A stretch of 43,328 nucleotides of DNA, taken from positions 1 through 43,328 of the forward strand of contig JAGKWY010000009.1 in NCBI GenBank assembly GCA_021151625.1, in the 5' to 3' direction. The notes below the pieces were generated by a model, which saw only the letters and a program-made list of their open reading frames with translations, did no database searches and had not been told where the DNA came from. Within the stretch, counting starts at the first letter, position 1. Each line of letters opens with the position of its first letter. The stretch is from Gammaproteobacteria bacterium. GTDB lineage: Bacteria; Pseudomonadota; Gammaproteobacteria; Pseudomonadales; Cellvibrionaceae. The position numbers and the translations under genes are program-made. This document shows positions 1 through 8,517 of this stretch, one piece after another.

Positions 1-1
1 C

Positions 2-436
2 TTGCAGTCGATGCTAACCCAGCTGAAGTCATCCCTGTGTATCGACGAAAGTCGTATCTTCTCTACCGGTTGGAGTTACGGTGGCATGATGTCATTTGCA
101 GTGGGCCGCGAGTTGCCAACCACCTTCCGTGCTATCGCGCCTGTATCAGGTGCCTTCTTGACGCCTCATGTGGATAGTGGCTCGGCGACGGCGGCCTGGA
201 TTGCGCACGGCACTAGCGACAACGTGGTAAGCCATAGCTCTGGTGCTCAAGCCCGCGATGCTTATCTCAGGGCTAACGGTTGCTCTAACACGACTGTGCC
301 TGTGCAGCCATCTCCCTGTGTGGAGTACCAAAACTGCTCATCGGGTAAACCTGTTGTCTGGTGTTCGTTCAACGGTGGGCATACCCAGCCTTCATTCTAT
401 AGCTCTGGAGCATGGAACTTCTTTAATCGGTTCTAA
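2..436 (+). CDS. C-terminal part of a CE1-like (feruloyl/acetyl) esterase, 5' end outside window
   Basis: Only the last ~144 residues are present; the frame is open to the window edge, so the true start lies upstream. The nucleophile elbow is visible as G-W-S-Y-G-G followed by M-M-S-F, and the C-terminal His context (F-N-G-G-H) is near the end. This arrangement fits the PHB-depolymerase/LpqC-like branch of CE1 alpha/beta hydrolases, which in plant-cell-wall degraders remove feruloyl or acetyl esters from xylan. The several cysteines in the last third are consistent with disulfides in an exported protein. The xylanases and esterases downstream support a role in xylan debranching. Substrate is inferred from context; the family call is fairly secure. 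Confidence 0.7.
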   Translation: MQSMLTQLKSSLCIDESRIFSTGWSYGGMMSFAVGRELPTTFRAIAPVSGAFLTPHVDSGSATAAWIAHGTSDNVVSHSSGAQARDAYLRANGCSNTTVPVQPSPCVEYQNCSSGKPVVWCSFNGGHTQPSFYSSGAWNFFNRF

Positions 437-470
437 CTGCCTTGAGGCGAAGGCAACAGTGATAAAAAAT

Positions 471-491
471 AGCGCTCTTCGGAGCGCTTTT
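471..491 (+). terminator. Rho-independent terminator of the esterase gene
   Basis: A 7-bp stem (AGCGCTC / GAGCGCT) closes a TTCG tetraloop and is followed by a run of T. It lies 35 bases after the esterase stop. Confidence 0.85.
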
Positions 492-540
492 CTGAGTTTT
501 TCGACTGTCGCGAGGCGTCTCGGTTTAGTGGCTGCGTAAG

Positions 541-651
541 TACCAATTCCGGTTGCCTTTGATCCTACTCCCGAATTTAAAAATTTGTACGAAGCGGGAC
601 AACCTGAATCCTGGATACCCAAAGAAGCATGGAATTTTATAAATCAATTTT
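541..651 (+). pseudogene. Orphan 3' end of an esterase-like gene
   Basis: An open stretch without a start codon encodes about 36 residues ending in E-A-W-N-F-I-N-Q-F and a stop. The esterase just upstream ends G-A-W-N-F-F-N-R-F, so the last residues of the two are clearly alike. An in-frame stop (526-528) lies just upstream and a good terminator follows, so this looks like the leftover C-terminus of a second esterase of the same family. The rest of the gene is absent. The relationship rests on a short match. Confidence 0.5.
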
Positions 652-681
652 AATTAACCAATAAACGTTTCCCCTGGACTT

Positions 682-705
682 GCCCGGCTCAGGCCGGGCC
701 TTTTT
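682..705 (+). terminator. Rho-independent terminator after the orphan 3' end
   Basis: GC-rich 7-bp stem (GCCCGGC / GCCGGGC), 4-base loop, then CC and five T. Its preservation behind a gene remnant supports the idea that a complete gene once ended here. Confidence 0.85.
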
Positions 706-762
706 ATAAACTCTTAGATTAAAAAAGATAATTCGGCCATCAACCAACAAGGTACTATAAAA

Positions 763-1785
763 ATGCGTTGCTTTACTTTTCATTCGGTCATTACTCTGAT
801 TTTTGTGTCACTCTGTTCTTCTGCATTTGCAAATCATGAAATTAAACATTTTCGCGATATTGTGTGGGCCAGCCCCAAGGATTTTAATTTAACGTTAGAC
901 ATCGCTATCCCAGCGACCAAAACCAAAGACAAACCGGTGCTGGTCATTTTTCACGGCGGTGGCTGGCTGCTTAACAACAAATCTATCATGACTGATTTGG
1001 CGAACAGCATTGCTGAACGCACAGATATCATCACGGTAAACGTAAATTACCGTTTACTTTCCGATGTAAATAACACCACCACCGTAAATGAAATTGTTGA
1101 AGATGCTTTCGGTGCTGTTGTTTGGGTTAAACACAATATTAAACGTTATGGCGGTGATCCAGACAAAGTCGCCGTGACGGGCGATAGCGCCGGTGGGCAT
1201 TTAGCTGCGATGGTTACTGTTGCCGGCCGCAACCTGGGTAGCGATGGTTTCGATACAAAACCATTTCATTTCAAGCCAACGTATCTACCCAAAGGTGTAA
1301 CCGCCGAAGAAATTGCACGTAACGATGGATTGAAAATCCAGGCAGCCATATTGAGTTATGCTGGATACAGTCTGGTTGAAGTTGCGCAGCGCGATTTTGA
1401 AACTGAGCGCAATCAATTCTGGAAGTGGGCTAATGCCACACCACGCAGTATGTTTGGTGACGAAATAAACCTGAAAAACAATCCCGATTACTATGAAGCA
1501 GTGTCTCCTAACCAATATCTGGTGAATAAAAAAGATTATGCGTTACCACAACAGTTTGTATTGGTAGGAGAGCTGGACCAGCTTACGACACCGGAACGTG
1601 CAACCGCCTATGTGGAGCAACTGAAAAAACTGGGGCAGCCGGTACAATTTAAAGTTTACACGGGCAAAGGCCACGGCTTTCTGGATAGCGGGTGTAACGA
1701 CTACAACAAAGGCTGTTTCAAAGACCTTTCCGAACCTACAGTTACCGACATGGTTAAATTCTTGAATGATGTCTTCAAATTATAA
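763..1785 (+). CDS. Secreted alpha/beta-hydrolase esterase (HSL/CE10-like)
   Basis: The 340-residue protein starts with a signal peptide (hydrophobic stretch ending S-S-A-F-A, residues ~7-23). The oxyanion-hole motif H-G-G-G-W is near residue 65 and the nucleophile motif G-D-S-A-G-G-H near residue 142. A probable catalytic Asp lies in G-E-L-D-Q-L (~270) and His in G-K-G-H-G-F (~304). These are the hallmarks of the hormone-sensitive-lipase-like carboxylesterase family. Among cell-wall degraders such proteins act as acetyl or feruloyl esterases. Its place just before a GH3 beta-xylosidase-like gene suggests it trims xylan oligosaccharides in the periplasm or outside. The RBS is weak (AAGGT 12 bases upstream). 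The fold is certain; the substrate is inferred. Confidence 0.8.
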   Translation: MRCFTFHSVITLIFVSLCSSAFANHEIKHFRDIVWASPKDFNLTLDIAIPATKTKDKPVLVIFHGGGWLLNNKSIMTDLANSIAERTDIITVNVNYRLLSDVNNTTTVNEIVEDAFGAVVWVKHNIKRYGGDPDKVAVTGDSAGGHLAAMVTVAGRNLGSDGFDTKPFHFKPTYLPKGVTAEEIARNDGLKIQAAILSYAGYSLVEVAQRDFETERNQFWKWANATPRSMFGDEINLKNNPDYYEAVSPNQYLVNKKDYALPQQFVLVGELDQLTTPERATAYVEQLKKLGQPVQFKVYTGKGHGFLDSGCNDYNKGCFKDLSEPTVTDMVKFLNDVFKL

Positions 1786-1865
1786 ATTGATAATTCGTTA
1801 ACGCTATTCCTGCGTCCCTCTATTCTGGCGCAGGTTCAATCACGAACATCAATGGAACATTAACC

Positions 1866-4529
1866 ATGGTTATATTTACTAAAAAATTAAATCCTGGAAA
1901 AAAAATATTAAAATCCATTTTTATACTGTCTGCACTGGTATATTTTTCCCCAAGCCCTCATGCAGACACACCAAAGGTAACACCCAATTATCAAAATACT
2001 TCGCTTAATTTCGAAGAGCGCGCTCAGGATTTGGTAGCACGCATGACACTGGACGAAAAAATTCCGCAGCTAATTAACGATGCCCCCGCCATTCCGCGCC
2101 TGGGTGTACGTGAATTTAATTGGTGGAATGAGGGACTGCATGGCGTAGCGGCACTCGGTGAGGCCACTGTATTTCCCCAGGCAATAGGTATGGCCGCCGC
2201 TTGGGATGAACCTCTAATTCAAAACGTAGCAGACGTTATCAGCACCGAATTTCGCGCGAAACATTATGCTGAGCAACACAGGTTCGGCGGCTCGGATTGG
2301 TTTGGTGGATTAACCGTATGGTCACCCAACATTAATATTTTTCGCGATCCGCGTTGGGGCCGAGGCCAGGAAACTTATGGGGAAGATCCACACTTGACCT
2401 CGCGCCTTGGTGTTGCTTTTGTGAAGGGATTACAAGGAAACGATTCGCGCTATTTGAAAACTGTCGCAACCCCCAAACACTATGCAGTTCATAGCGGACC
2501 TGAAGCCAGCCGGCATCGCGACGATATCCATCCGAGCGCAAAAGACCTTGAAGAAACTTATTTGCCAGCGTTTCGTGCAACCATCACGGAAGGGAATGCC
2601 CAATCGATAATGTGTGCGTACAACGCCGTAAGCGGCGTACCTGCTTGTGCGAACGATGAGCTATTGCAGAACAAATTGCGCAAACAATGGGGCTTTAAAG
2701 GTTTTGTAGTATCCGATTGCGGTGCCGTATTTGATATTTATCACAGTGCAAATCACAACTATAGAAAATCTCCTGAAGAAGGTGTTAAAGCGGCATTTGA
2801 AGCCGGGATGGATTTAATTTGCGGCGATGCCACTGAGGCCAACAATATTCGCAATGCATTAAAAAAAGGATTAATTACGGAAGCACAGATTGATACATCC
2901 CTTGTGCGCCTGTTTACTGCACGTATGAGCCTGGGCCAGTTTGACCAGCGCACCCAAGTATTTCCCAAAATTACCGCGCGTGATAACGACACAGATGCGC
3001 ATCGCAAGCTTGCACGTACCATGGCAGAAAACTCGCTAGTGCTATTAAAAAATGAAGGTAATTTTCTACCCTTAAAATCAATGATAAAGACCATCGCTGT
3101 TGTAGGGCCTAATGCCGATAGCGTTGACGCGTTGGTAGGAAATTATAATGGCACCCCATCACAACCGGTAACTGCCTTGAAAGGATTGCGGGCACGTTTC
3201 GGTGATAACAATATTCGCTACGAAAAAGGGACCGGCTTGCTCGCCCCAATACAGTTGCCAGTCCCCAATGAAACCCTGTGTATTGATGCCAAATGTCGCA
3301 AGCAAGGTTTAAAGGCCGAATATTTTTCCAGTAAAGACTTAGATAAAAAACCGGTATTAACACGCGTTGACACCAATGCCGTTGTACGTTGGGCCAATGA
3401 AGTTGCCAGCGGTGCCGTTCGCTGGAACGGATATTTGAAAGCACCAGAGACTGGCACTTACAGTTTGCGCTACATTGCTGATGGTGGATACCGCATTTGG
3501 ATTGATGAGCAATTAATTATTGATGCCTGGAATGTAGATTGGCGTCCGGTAATTGCCAGTGGCAATGTGAATTTGCAAGCGGGTAAAATTTATCGTTTGA
3601 AAATTGAAGCCTTTCAGCGCGGTGAGCAAGGCAGCGAGCAATTAGTGTGGAGCTTGCCATCAAATGCAAGCGCAGTATCAGCTATCCATACCGCAAAGAA
3701 TTCTGACGCAGTGATATTTGTAGGTGGATTGACTGCGCAAGTTGAAGGTGAGGAAATGCCGGTACCACTACCAGGATTTAGCGGCGGAGATCGTACCGAT
3801 TTATCCTTACCTCTCGTGCAACGCGAATTGTTGAAGAATTTGTATGCAACCGGAAAACCGGTAATTGTGGTGTTGATGAATGGAAGCGCCCTTGCTGTTA
3901 ATGAAGAAGAGACAAAAGCCACCGCAATTATTGAAGCCTGGTACCCCGGTGGCCAGGGCGGTGACGCGATTGCATCAATGCTGGCAGGCGATTTTAGTCC
4001 CGCCGGACGATTACCAGTGACCTTTTATAAATCACTTGATCAACTACCAGCATTCAGTGATTACTCCATGTCCAATCGTACTTATCGATATCACACCGAA
4101 GAAGTTTTGTATCCATTCGGATATGGGCTTTCCTATAGCAAGTTCAGTTATGACGATATAAAAATTTCGCCGCAACAATGGAGCGCCAAGGGATCTGTAT
4201 CTGTATCAGTGAGCGTAACCAATTCAGGCACTATGGATGCCGACGAAGTCGTTCAGCTTTATGCATCACGCAGGGATATAGAAAACTCGCCAGTGCGAAG
4301 TCTGATCGGCTTTGAGCGAATTCATCTTGCGAAAGGTGAAACTAAAAAAATTACGTTCACGTTGGATGAGCGCAGCCTGAGCACTGTGGATGCGACGGGC
4401 AAACGTGCCCTTGTGCCCGGCACCCTGGCCCTGTGGGTAGGAGGCGGCCAACCCACTCAACGGGTTGGTTTGCAAGCTGCACCCGGCAGAGCAACCAGCT
4501 TGCTTATTAAAACGGGTAAACCGTTGTAA
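1866..4529 (+). CDS. GH3 glycosidase with PA14 insert, probable beta-xylosidase
   Basis: The 887-residue protein has an N-terminal signal peptide (~residues 15-33). The GH3 N-terminal barrel runs to about residue 380, with the nucleophile Asp284 in V-S-D-C-G-A. The second GH3 domain begins near residue 390 and is interrupted at ~480-600 by a PA14 domain (G-L-K-A-E-Y-F start, W-I-D-E-Q core). A fibronectin-III-like domain closes the protein. The N-terminal sequence W-W-N-E-G-L-H-G-V-A is typical of the beta-xylosidase/arabinofuranosidase branch of GH3. PA14 inserts in GH3 enzymes shape the active-site rim and influence the oligosaccharide length accepted. It sits between an esterase and a GntR regulator and presumably finishes xylo-oligosaccharide breakdown in the periplasm. 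Exact sugar specificity is inferred. Confidence 0.85.
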   Translation: MVIFTKKLNPGKKILKSIFILSALVYFSPSPHADTPKVTPNYQNTSLNFEERAQDLVARMTLDEKIPQLINDAPAIPRLGVREFNWWNEGLHGVAALGEATVFPQAIGMAAAWDEPLIQNVADVISTEFRAKHYAEQHRFGGSDWFGGLTVWSPNINIFRDPRWGRGQETYGEDPHLTSRLGVAFVKGLQGNDSRYLKTVATPKHYAVHSGPEASRHRDDIHPSAKDLEETYLPAFRATITEGNAQSIMCAYNAVSGVPACANDELLQNKLRKQWGFKGFVVSDCGAVFDIYHSANHNYRKSPEEGVKAAFEAGMDLICGDATEANNIRNALKKGLITEAQIDTSLVRLFTARMSLGQFDQRTQVFPKITARDNDTDAHRKLARTMAENSLVLLKNEGNFLPLKSMIKTIAVVGPNADSVDALVGNYNGTPSQPVTALKGLRARFGDNNIRYEKGTGLLAPIQLPVPNETLCIDAKCRKQGLKAEYFSSKDLDKKPVLTRVDTNAVVRWANEVASGAVRWNGYLKAPETGTYSLRYIADGGYRIWIDEQLIIDAWNVDWRPVIASGNVNLQAGKIYRLKIEAFQRGEQGSEQLVWSLPSNASAVSAIHTAKNSDAVIFVGGLTAQVEGEEMPVPLPGFSGGDRTDLSLPLVQRELLKNLYATGKPVIVVLMNGSALAVNEEETKATAIIEAWYPGGQGGDAIASMLAGDFSPAGRLPVTFYKSLDQLPAFSDYSMSNRTYRYHTEEVLYPFGYGLSYSKFSYDDIKISPQQWSAKGSVSVSVSVTNSGTMDADEVVQLYASRRDIENSPVRSLIGFERIHLAKGETKKITFTLDERSLSTVDATGKRALVPGTLALWVGGGQPTQRVGLQAAPGRATSLLIKTGKPL

Positions 4530-4536
4530 GACTATT

Positions 4537-4570
4537 GATTCCCGTGCCCTTATTTTTGAGCACGGGAATC
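4537..4570. terminator. Hairpin after the GH3 gene
   Basis: A perfect 11-bp inverted repeat (GATTCCCGTGC / GCACGGGAATC) with a 12-base loop lies 8 bases past the stop codon. There is no clear T-run, so it may stabilise the mRNA 3' end or terminate weakly. Confidence 0.6.
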
Positions 4571-5081
4571 GAGTCACATTATTAACTCTCTGCGCTACGC
4601 ACTAACCCGTCGATCAAGACTTCGCCATTAAAAAGCTCATCGATTTATTAGTAAATAAAGCAAAGAATAGCAATAAACTATTTCTTTAATTTTTATATCC
4701 GGCTTTGTAAATTCGGCCTCTATTCCATGCTTTAGATTTCACTCAAATTCAAACGCATAAATAAACGATTATTAATAATTTTTCCCAGCATTTTTATTTT
4801 TTCCAATAAAGAATGTAATCGAAATCATTCTGATATTACTAACATACTAGTTCATCAATTTCGCATTTTTATTTTTTCTGTTTATTGAAACCCATATAAA
4901 AATATTGTATGTTTTATTTATAGTAATATTGACCAGAAGGTGAAATTTTTGTGTTTATATTGCGACAACAGAAACGCATCGAATTTGTTGTGTGCGTTTG
5001 ATAATGCAGGTGATTTAAAAGCACCGCAAATATTATTCGGCACTTAATGCCGTGAATATAATTTATAAACCTGGAAATAAA
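4571..5081. other. AT-rich non-coding region upstream of the GntR gene
   Basis: About 500 bases, markedly AT-rich, with no convincing coding frame. It should contain the promoter of the GntR gene. I see no strong -35/-10 pair or clear operator, so none is marked. Confidence 0.5.
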
Positions 5082-5732
5082 ATGCTAAACGCACCCCTGT
5101 ATGATTTTATAAAAGTCAGAATTGCATCTATGGAATATGCACCTGGCAGCAATTTTTCTGAAATGGAGCTGGCTAAAGAACTGGGTACACCCAGGTCAAA
5201 AGTCAGGGAGGCGTTTAACTTACTAGCCCAAGATAATTTGGTGCAAATTATCCCCCAGCGCTGCACTACCATTTGCAAGCTGGAACTAGGAAACATTTTA
5301 GATTCTATTTTTATCGTCAGATCAATATTAATTGCCATAGTTAAAGACGTACATTCGCAGCATATTGAACAGGAACTAACACTATCGCAGTTAAGAGAAG
5401 ACTTATTGTCCCTGGAAAGAGACGGCCCATCGTCGGGCATAGATTTCTTTAAAGTCGATAGTCATTTTTATCTCGTACTTTCGGGCTTAAATGGCTTTCC
5501 ACGACTCAATAAAATTATCTTCAAAGAAAAATTAAATATCGACAGAACCCTTAGGCTATCAATAGGGCGGCGGAGCGACTACATATTCATAGCTGGCCTT
5601 TATGGGAAAGTTCTTGATGGTTTGTTAACAGGTGCGCAGGACAAATCAATAAAGGCTATTTGCGAACTCGCTAACACTCTTGAACAATACGCAAAACAGG
5701 CCGTTAAAGTTCATCCATCCTTATTCAAATAA
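5082..5732 (+). CDS. GntR-family transcription regulator (FCD-like C-terminus)
   Basis: The N-terminal ~65 residues form a GntR winged helix: an L-Y-D-F-I opening helix, S-E-M-E-L-A-K-E-L-G-T-P-R-S-K-V-R-E-A as helix-turn-helix, then the wing. The rest is all-helical and fits the FCD ligand-binding domain of the FadR subgroup, without clear metal-binding histidines. I place the start at the ATG at 5082, which has GGAA 7 bases before it; a GTG at 5052 would add ten residues but lacks an RBS. It stands alone between a GH3 gene and a GH11 gene, so control of xylan-use genes by a sugar acid or pentose is a reasonable inference. The ligand is unknown. Confidence 0.8.
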   Translation: MLNAPLYDFIKVRIASMEYAPGSNFSEMELAKELGTPRSKVREAFNLLAQDNLVQIIPQRCTTICKLELGNILDSIFIVRSILIAIVKDVHSQHIEQELTLSQLREDLLSLERDGPSSGIDFFKVDSHFYLVLSGLNGFPRLNKIIFKEKLNIDRTLRLSIGRRSDYIFIAGLYGKVLDGLLTGAQDKSIKAICELANTLEQYAKQAVKVHPSLFK

Positions 5733-6133
5733 TTTAATTATTAAATGGTGGAAATTTTTGTACTACTAATAAGGTAGGAACAATGGCCCATTTCCCCAAA
5801 ATCTATAACCCTTATCAAACCTGAAAGATCAGTTTTTTGCTTTGATTATAAAAATTATAAAGATTAAGTAATCGACACTTGCTGTGCAGTGTTAATTAAA
5901 CCAGTTGTTCATACACCAAGCTGTTGGAGCAACTAAAGCCGTCACCGGTTTTTTCTGCGCAAGGCTTGCATTGTAGACAAACCAATATCGAAATTGCGGA
6001 TCGATTTAACTACAACAACGACCCCTATCTGGAATTCGGTAATAAATCTGCCGCATAGGCAGAATCACTACTAATCGGTCTTTACTCCTCTACAGGCAGC
6101 ATTGGTAATAAGGCTAAAACCTGGAGTCTAATA
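5733..6133. other. Intergenic region upstream of the GH11 xylanase
   Basis: About 400 bases separate the GntR gene from the xylanase. No complete gene is seen. A short frame ending at 6058 (last residues F-N-Y-N-N-D-P-Y-L-E-F-G-N-K-S-A-A) reads like coding sequence but has no start and could be another gene scrap. The xylanase promoter must lie here; a GGAG 8 bases before its ATG is the RBS. Confidence 0.4.
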
Positions 6134-7225
6134 ATGAAACTATTTATCAACAGCAAGAAAGTGCTCACCCATAAGAGCATTATTTCCACACTAGTCTGTG
6201 CAGCGGCATTGGGCGTATCCGCTACAAATGCACAAACCCTTACCAGTAATTCAACCGGTACCAATAACGGCTTTTATTATTCGTTCTGGAAAGATTCGGG
6301 TAATGCTTCGATGACGCTACACTCCGGTGGCCGCTATGCGTCCCAATGGAATAGCGGCACCAACAATTGGGTGGGCGGTAAAGGCTGGAACCCCGGCAAC
6401 AGTTCAAAAACTGTTAGCTATTCAGGCTACTACGGTGTGAGCAACAGCCAGAACTCTTATCTCGCACTCTACGGCTGGACCAGAAGCCCGTTAATTGAAT
6501 ATTACGTGATTGAAAGTTACGGCTCATACAATCCTGCGAGTTGCTCTGGCGGTATTGACTACGGCAGTTTTCAAAGTGATGGAGCAACTTATAACGTGCG
6601 CCGTTGCCAGCGTGTTAATCAACCATCGATTGATGGCAACCAAACGTTTTACCAATACTTCAGTGTGAGAAATCCAAAGAAAGGATTTGGAAATATTTCC
6701 GGCACCATCACTTTTGCCAACCATGCAAATTTCTGGAGAAGCAAAGGCTTGAATTTGGGTAACCACAATTACATGGTACTCGCGACCGAAGGCTATCAAA
6801 GTAACGGTAGCTCGGATATCACCGTGAGCGAAGGGGGTAACAATAATGGTGGTGGCGGTAGCTCAAGCTCATCACCATCAAATGGTGGAAGCAAAACCAT
6901 TGTCGTACGCGCACGTGGAACTGCCGGTGGTGAAAGCATCACCTTGAAAGTAAATAACCAAACGGTGCAAACCTGGACCTTATCCACAAGCATGAACAAT
7001 TACACGGCGACCACCAATTTGTCAGGCGGCAGTCTGGTGGAGTACACCAACGATAGCGGTAATCGCGATGTACAAGTGGATTACATCAGTGTGAACGGTT
7101 CTGTTCGCCAGGCTGAAGACCAAACCTACAACACCGGCGTTTATCAAAATAACGCCTGCGGTGGTGGTAGCGGCAGAAGCGAATGGTTGAACTGCAATGG
7201 AGCTATAGGTTTCGGCAACCTCTAA
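6134..7225 (+). CDS. Secreted GH11 endo-1,4-beta-xylanase with CBM60
   Basis: The 363-residue protein has a signal peptide ending A-T-N-A. A complete GH11 jelly-roll domain (~35-235) follows; the catalytic nucleophile is Glu122 in P-L-I-E-Y-Y-V-I-E and the acid/base is Glu219 in A-T-E-G-Y-Q. After a Gly/Ser linker comes a CBM60 module (~255-363), recognised by R-A-R-G-T-A-G-G-E, the Y-T-N-D-S-G-N-R-D-V-Q-V-D-Y block and paired cysteines near the end. CBM60 modules bind xylan and related glycans through calcium. The enzyme cuts xylan internally outside the cell. Its GH11 domain is nearly identical in places to that of the larger xylanase at 10633. A terminator follows. Confidence 0.93.
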   Translation: MKLFINSKKVLTHKSIISTLVCAAALGVSATNAQTLTSNSTGTNNGFYYSFWKDSGNASMTLHSGGRYASQWNSGTNNWVGGKGWNPGNSSKTVSYSGYYGVSNSQNSYLALYGWTRSPLIEYYVIESYGSYNPASCSGGIDYGSFQSDGATYNVRRCQRVNQPSIDGNQTFYQYFSVRNPKKGFGNISGTITFANHANFWRSKGLNLGNHNYMVLATEGYQSNGSSDITVSEGGNNNGGGGSSSSSPSNGGSKTIVVRARGTAGGESITLKVNNQTVQTWTLSTSMNNYTATTNLSGGSLVEYTNDSGNRDVQVDYISVNGSVRQAEDQTYNTGVYQNNACGGGSGRSEWLNCNGAIGFGNL

Positions 7226-7260
7226 GCACAGTTGAGCAATATTTATTTGCGCATGCAACA

Positions 7261-7290
7261 AAAGAGCAGACCGGATCGTCTGCTCTTTTT
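7261..7290 (+). terminator. Rho-independent terminator of the GH11-CBM60 gene
   Basis: Perfect 11-bp stem (AAAGAGCAGAC / GTCTGCTCTTT), 6-base loop, then T-rich. It lies 35 bases after the xylanase stop and upstream of the likely AraC-type start, arguing that the two genes are transcribed separately. Confidence 0.92.
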
Positions 7291-7308
7291 CATCAAGAGT
7301 ACTTAGGC

Positions 7309-8460
7309 ATGAAACTATCCCTGTTTAATATTCATGACGTCGCTCTTTTTATAACTTTCACCCTGTGTTTATTCCTTGTCTTGTTTCAATTTTCCTATCC
7401 CGACAAAAACAAGATTGCAAAATATTTCCTGCTATTTTTTTTGATCGATATCGCCGTTGGTATAGGTGCCATCCTGACGCTATGGCAACCTGCTATAAAA
7501 ATACATCCGCTACTCGATAACTATATTTTTCCTTACATTTTATTTGGTTCACTGTTATTGAAAGGTCCCTTGCTTTATGGCTATGTTTCCGCCGTTACCA
7601 CACCAGATTATCGACTGACTCGCTTCGATTTGATTCATTTGACACCTATTGTTGTTTATTTTTTAGTGCTTATCACAACCCATGACAATGCGAGCAGTGC
7701 TCAATTACATAGTGATAAATTAACTCGCACCCTGTCTATTTACGAATGGCATTCTGTGAAAATAATCCCGCTAATGTATGCGATGATGGCTGCATACAAA
7801 CTACTTCAACATCATAGGTACCATGAAATTCAATATCCCGGTTTTTCGTCAGGGGCAGGATGGTTGGATATTTTGGTGTGGGGGGCACTGCTGAATTGGG
7901 CCTGGTCACTGCTAACCCATCTCCTTGGATTTTACCTGGGTGCATCCGTTGCAGATAGCTTTGGAATTTTAGACAACTACATAACCTCAGGACTTATCAG
8001 CACACTTCTTACCTATAGTTTAATCCATGCCAATAAGCAGCTATCCTCTCCTATTAACTCGAATGGATTACTTCGGGAAATAAATACTGATGAGCGAATT
8101 GTTGAAAAAATAATTTATTGCATGGAGGTAGAAAAGCTTTTCCTCAATCCGCGTTTGAATATTGAGCGCATGGCGGAGCATATCAACACCCCTTATCGCG
8201 AAGTATCAGCCCTGATTAACAAACACTTTCATGTGAACTTTAATGAATACGTTAATCTCTATCGCATCAATGAAGCTAAAAGGCTCTTGTCAGATGAAAA
8301 ATTGTTCAACCTCTCTATCAATGAGATATATGCACAAGCAGGTTTTAACAGCAAATCAGCGTTTCACCGCTTCTTTAGCCGATTAGTTGGCGTCTCGCCG
8401 ACAGAGTTTCGTAGATCCTCTGCCAACTCAATTAAGACCAATTACACTGCCGCAGTTTAA
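7309..8460 (+). CDS. Membrane-anchored AraC-family transcription regulator
   Basis: I place the start at the ATG at 7309, giving 383 residues; longer readings would begin inside the xylanase gene and run through its terminator. The first ~230 residues contain about six or seven hydrophobic segments, like the integral-membrane sensor halves of some AraC regulators. The last ~110 residues form the AraC double helix-turn-helix, with the family signature around A-G-F-N-S-K-S-A-F-H-R-F-F and G-V-S-P-T-E-F-R. Such proteins sense something at the membrane and activate nearby genes. Its position between two xylan/glucan enzymes suggests control of that locus; the signal is unknown. Confidence 0.85.
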   Translation: MKLSLFNIHDVALFITFTLCLFLVLFQFSYPDKNKIAKYFLLFFLIDIAVGIGAILTLWQPAIKIHPLLDNYIFPYILFGSLLLKGPLLYGYVSAVTTPDYRLTRFDLIHLTPIVVYFLVLITTHDNASSAQLHSDKLTRTLSIYEWHSVKIIPLMYAMMAAYKLLQHHRYHEIQYPGFSSGAGWLDILVWGALLNWAWSLLTHLLGFYLGASVADSFGILDNYITSGLISTLLTYSLIHANKQLSSPINSNGLLREINTDERIVEKIIYCMEVEKLFLNPRLNIERMAEHINTPYREVSALINKHFHVNFNEYVNLYRINEAKRLLSDEKLFNLSINEIYAQAGFNSKSAFHRFFSRLVGVSPTEFRRSSANSIKTNYTAAV

Positions 8461-8517
8461 TGATTGCCCGTTCATTCAACACAAGCCATCATTAAACTAC
8501 GGAGACTATTTTAATCG

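Noticed and set aside
7183..7308. Longer N-terminus for the AraC regulator beginning inside the xylanase gene
   Set aside because: It would overlap the xylanase end and run through a strong terminator; the ATG at 7309 starts a natural membrane protein.
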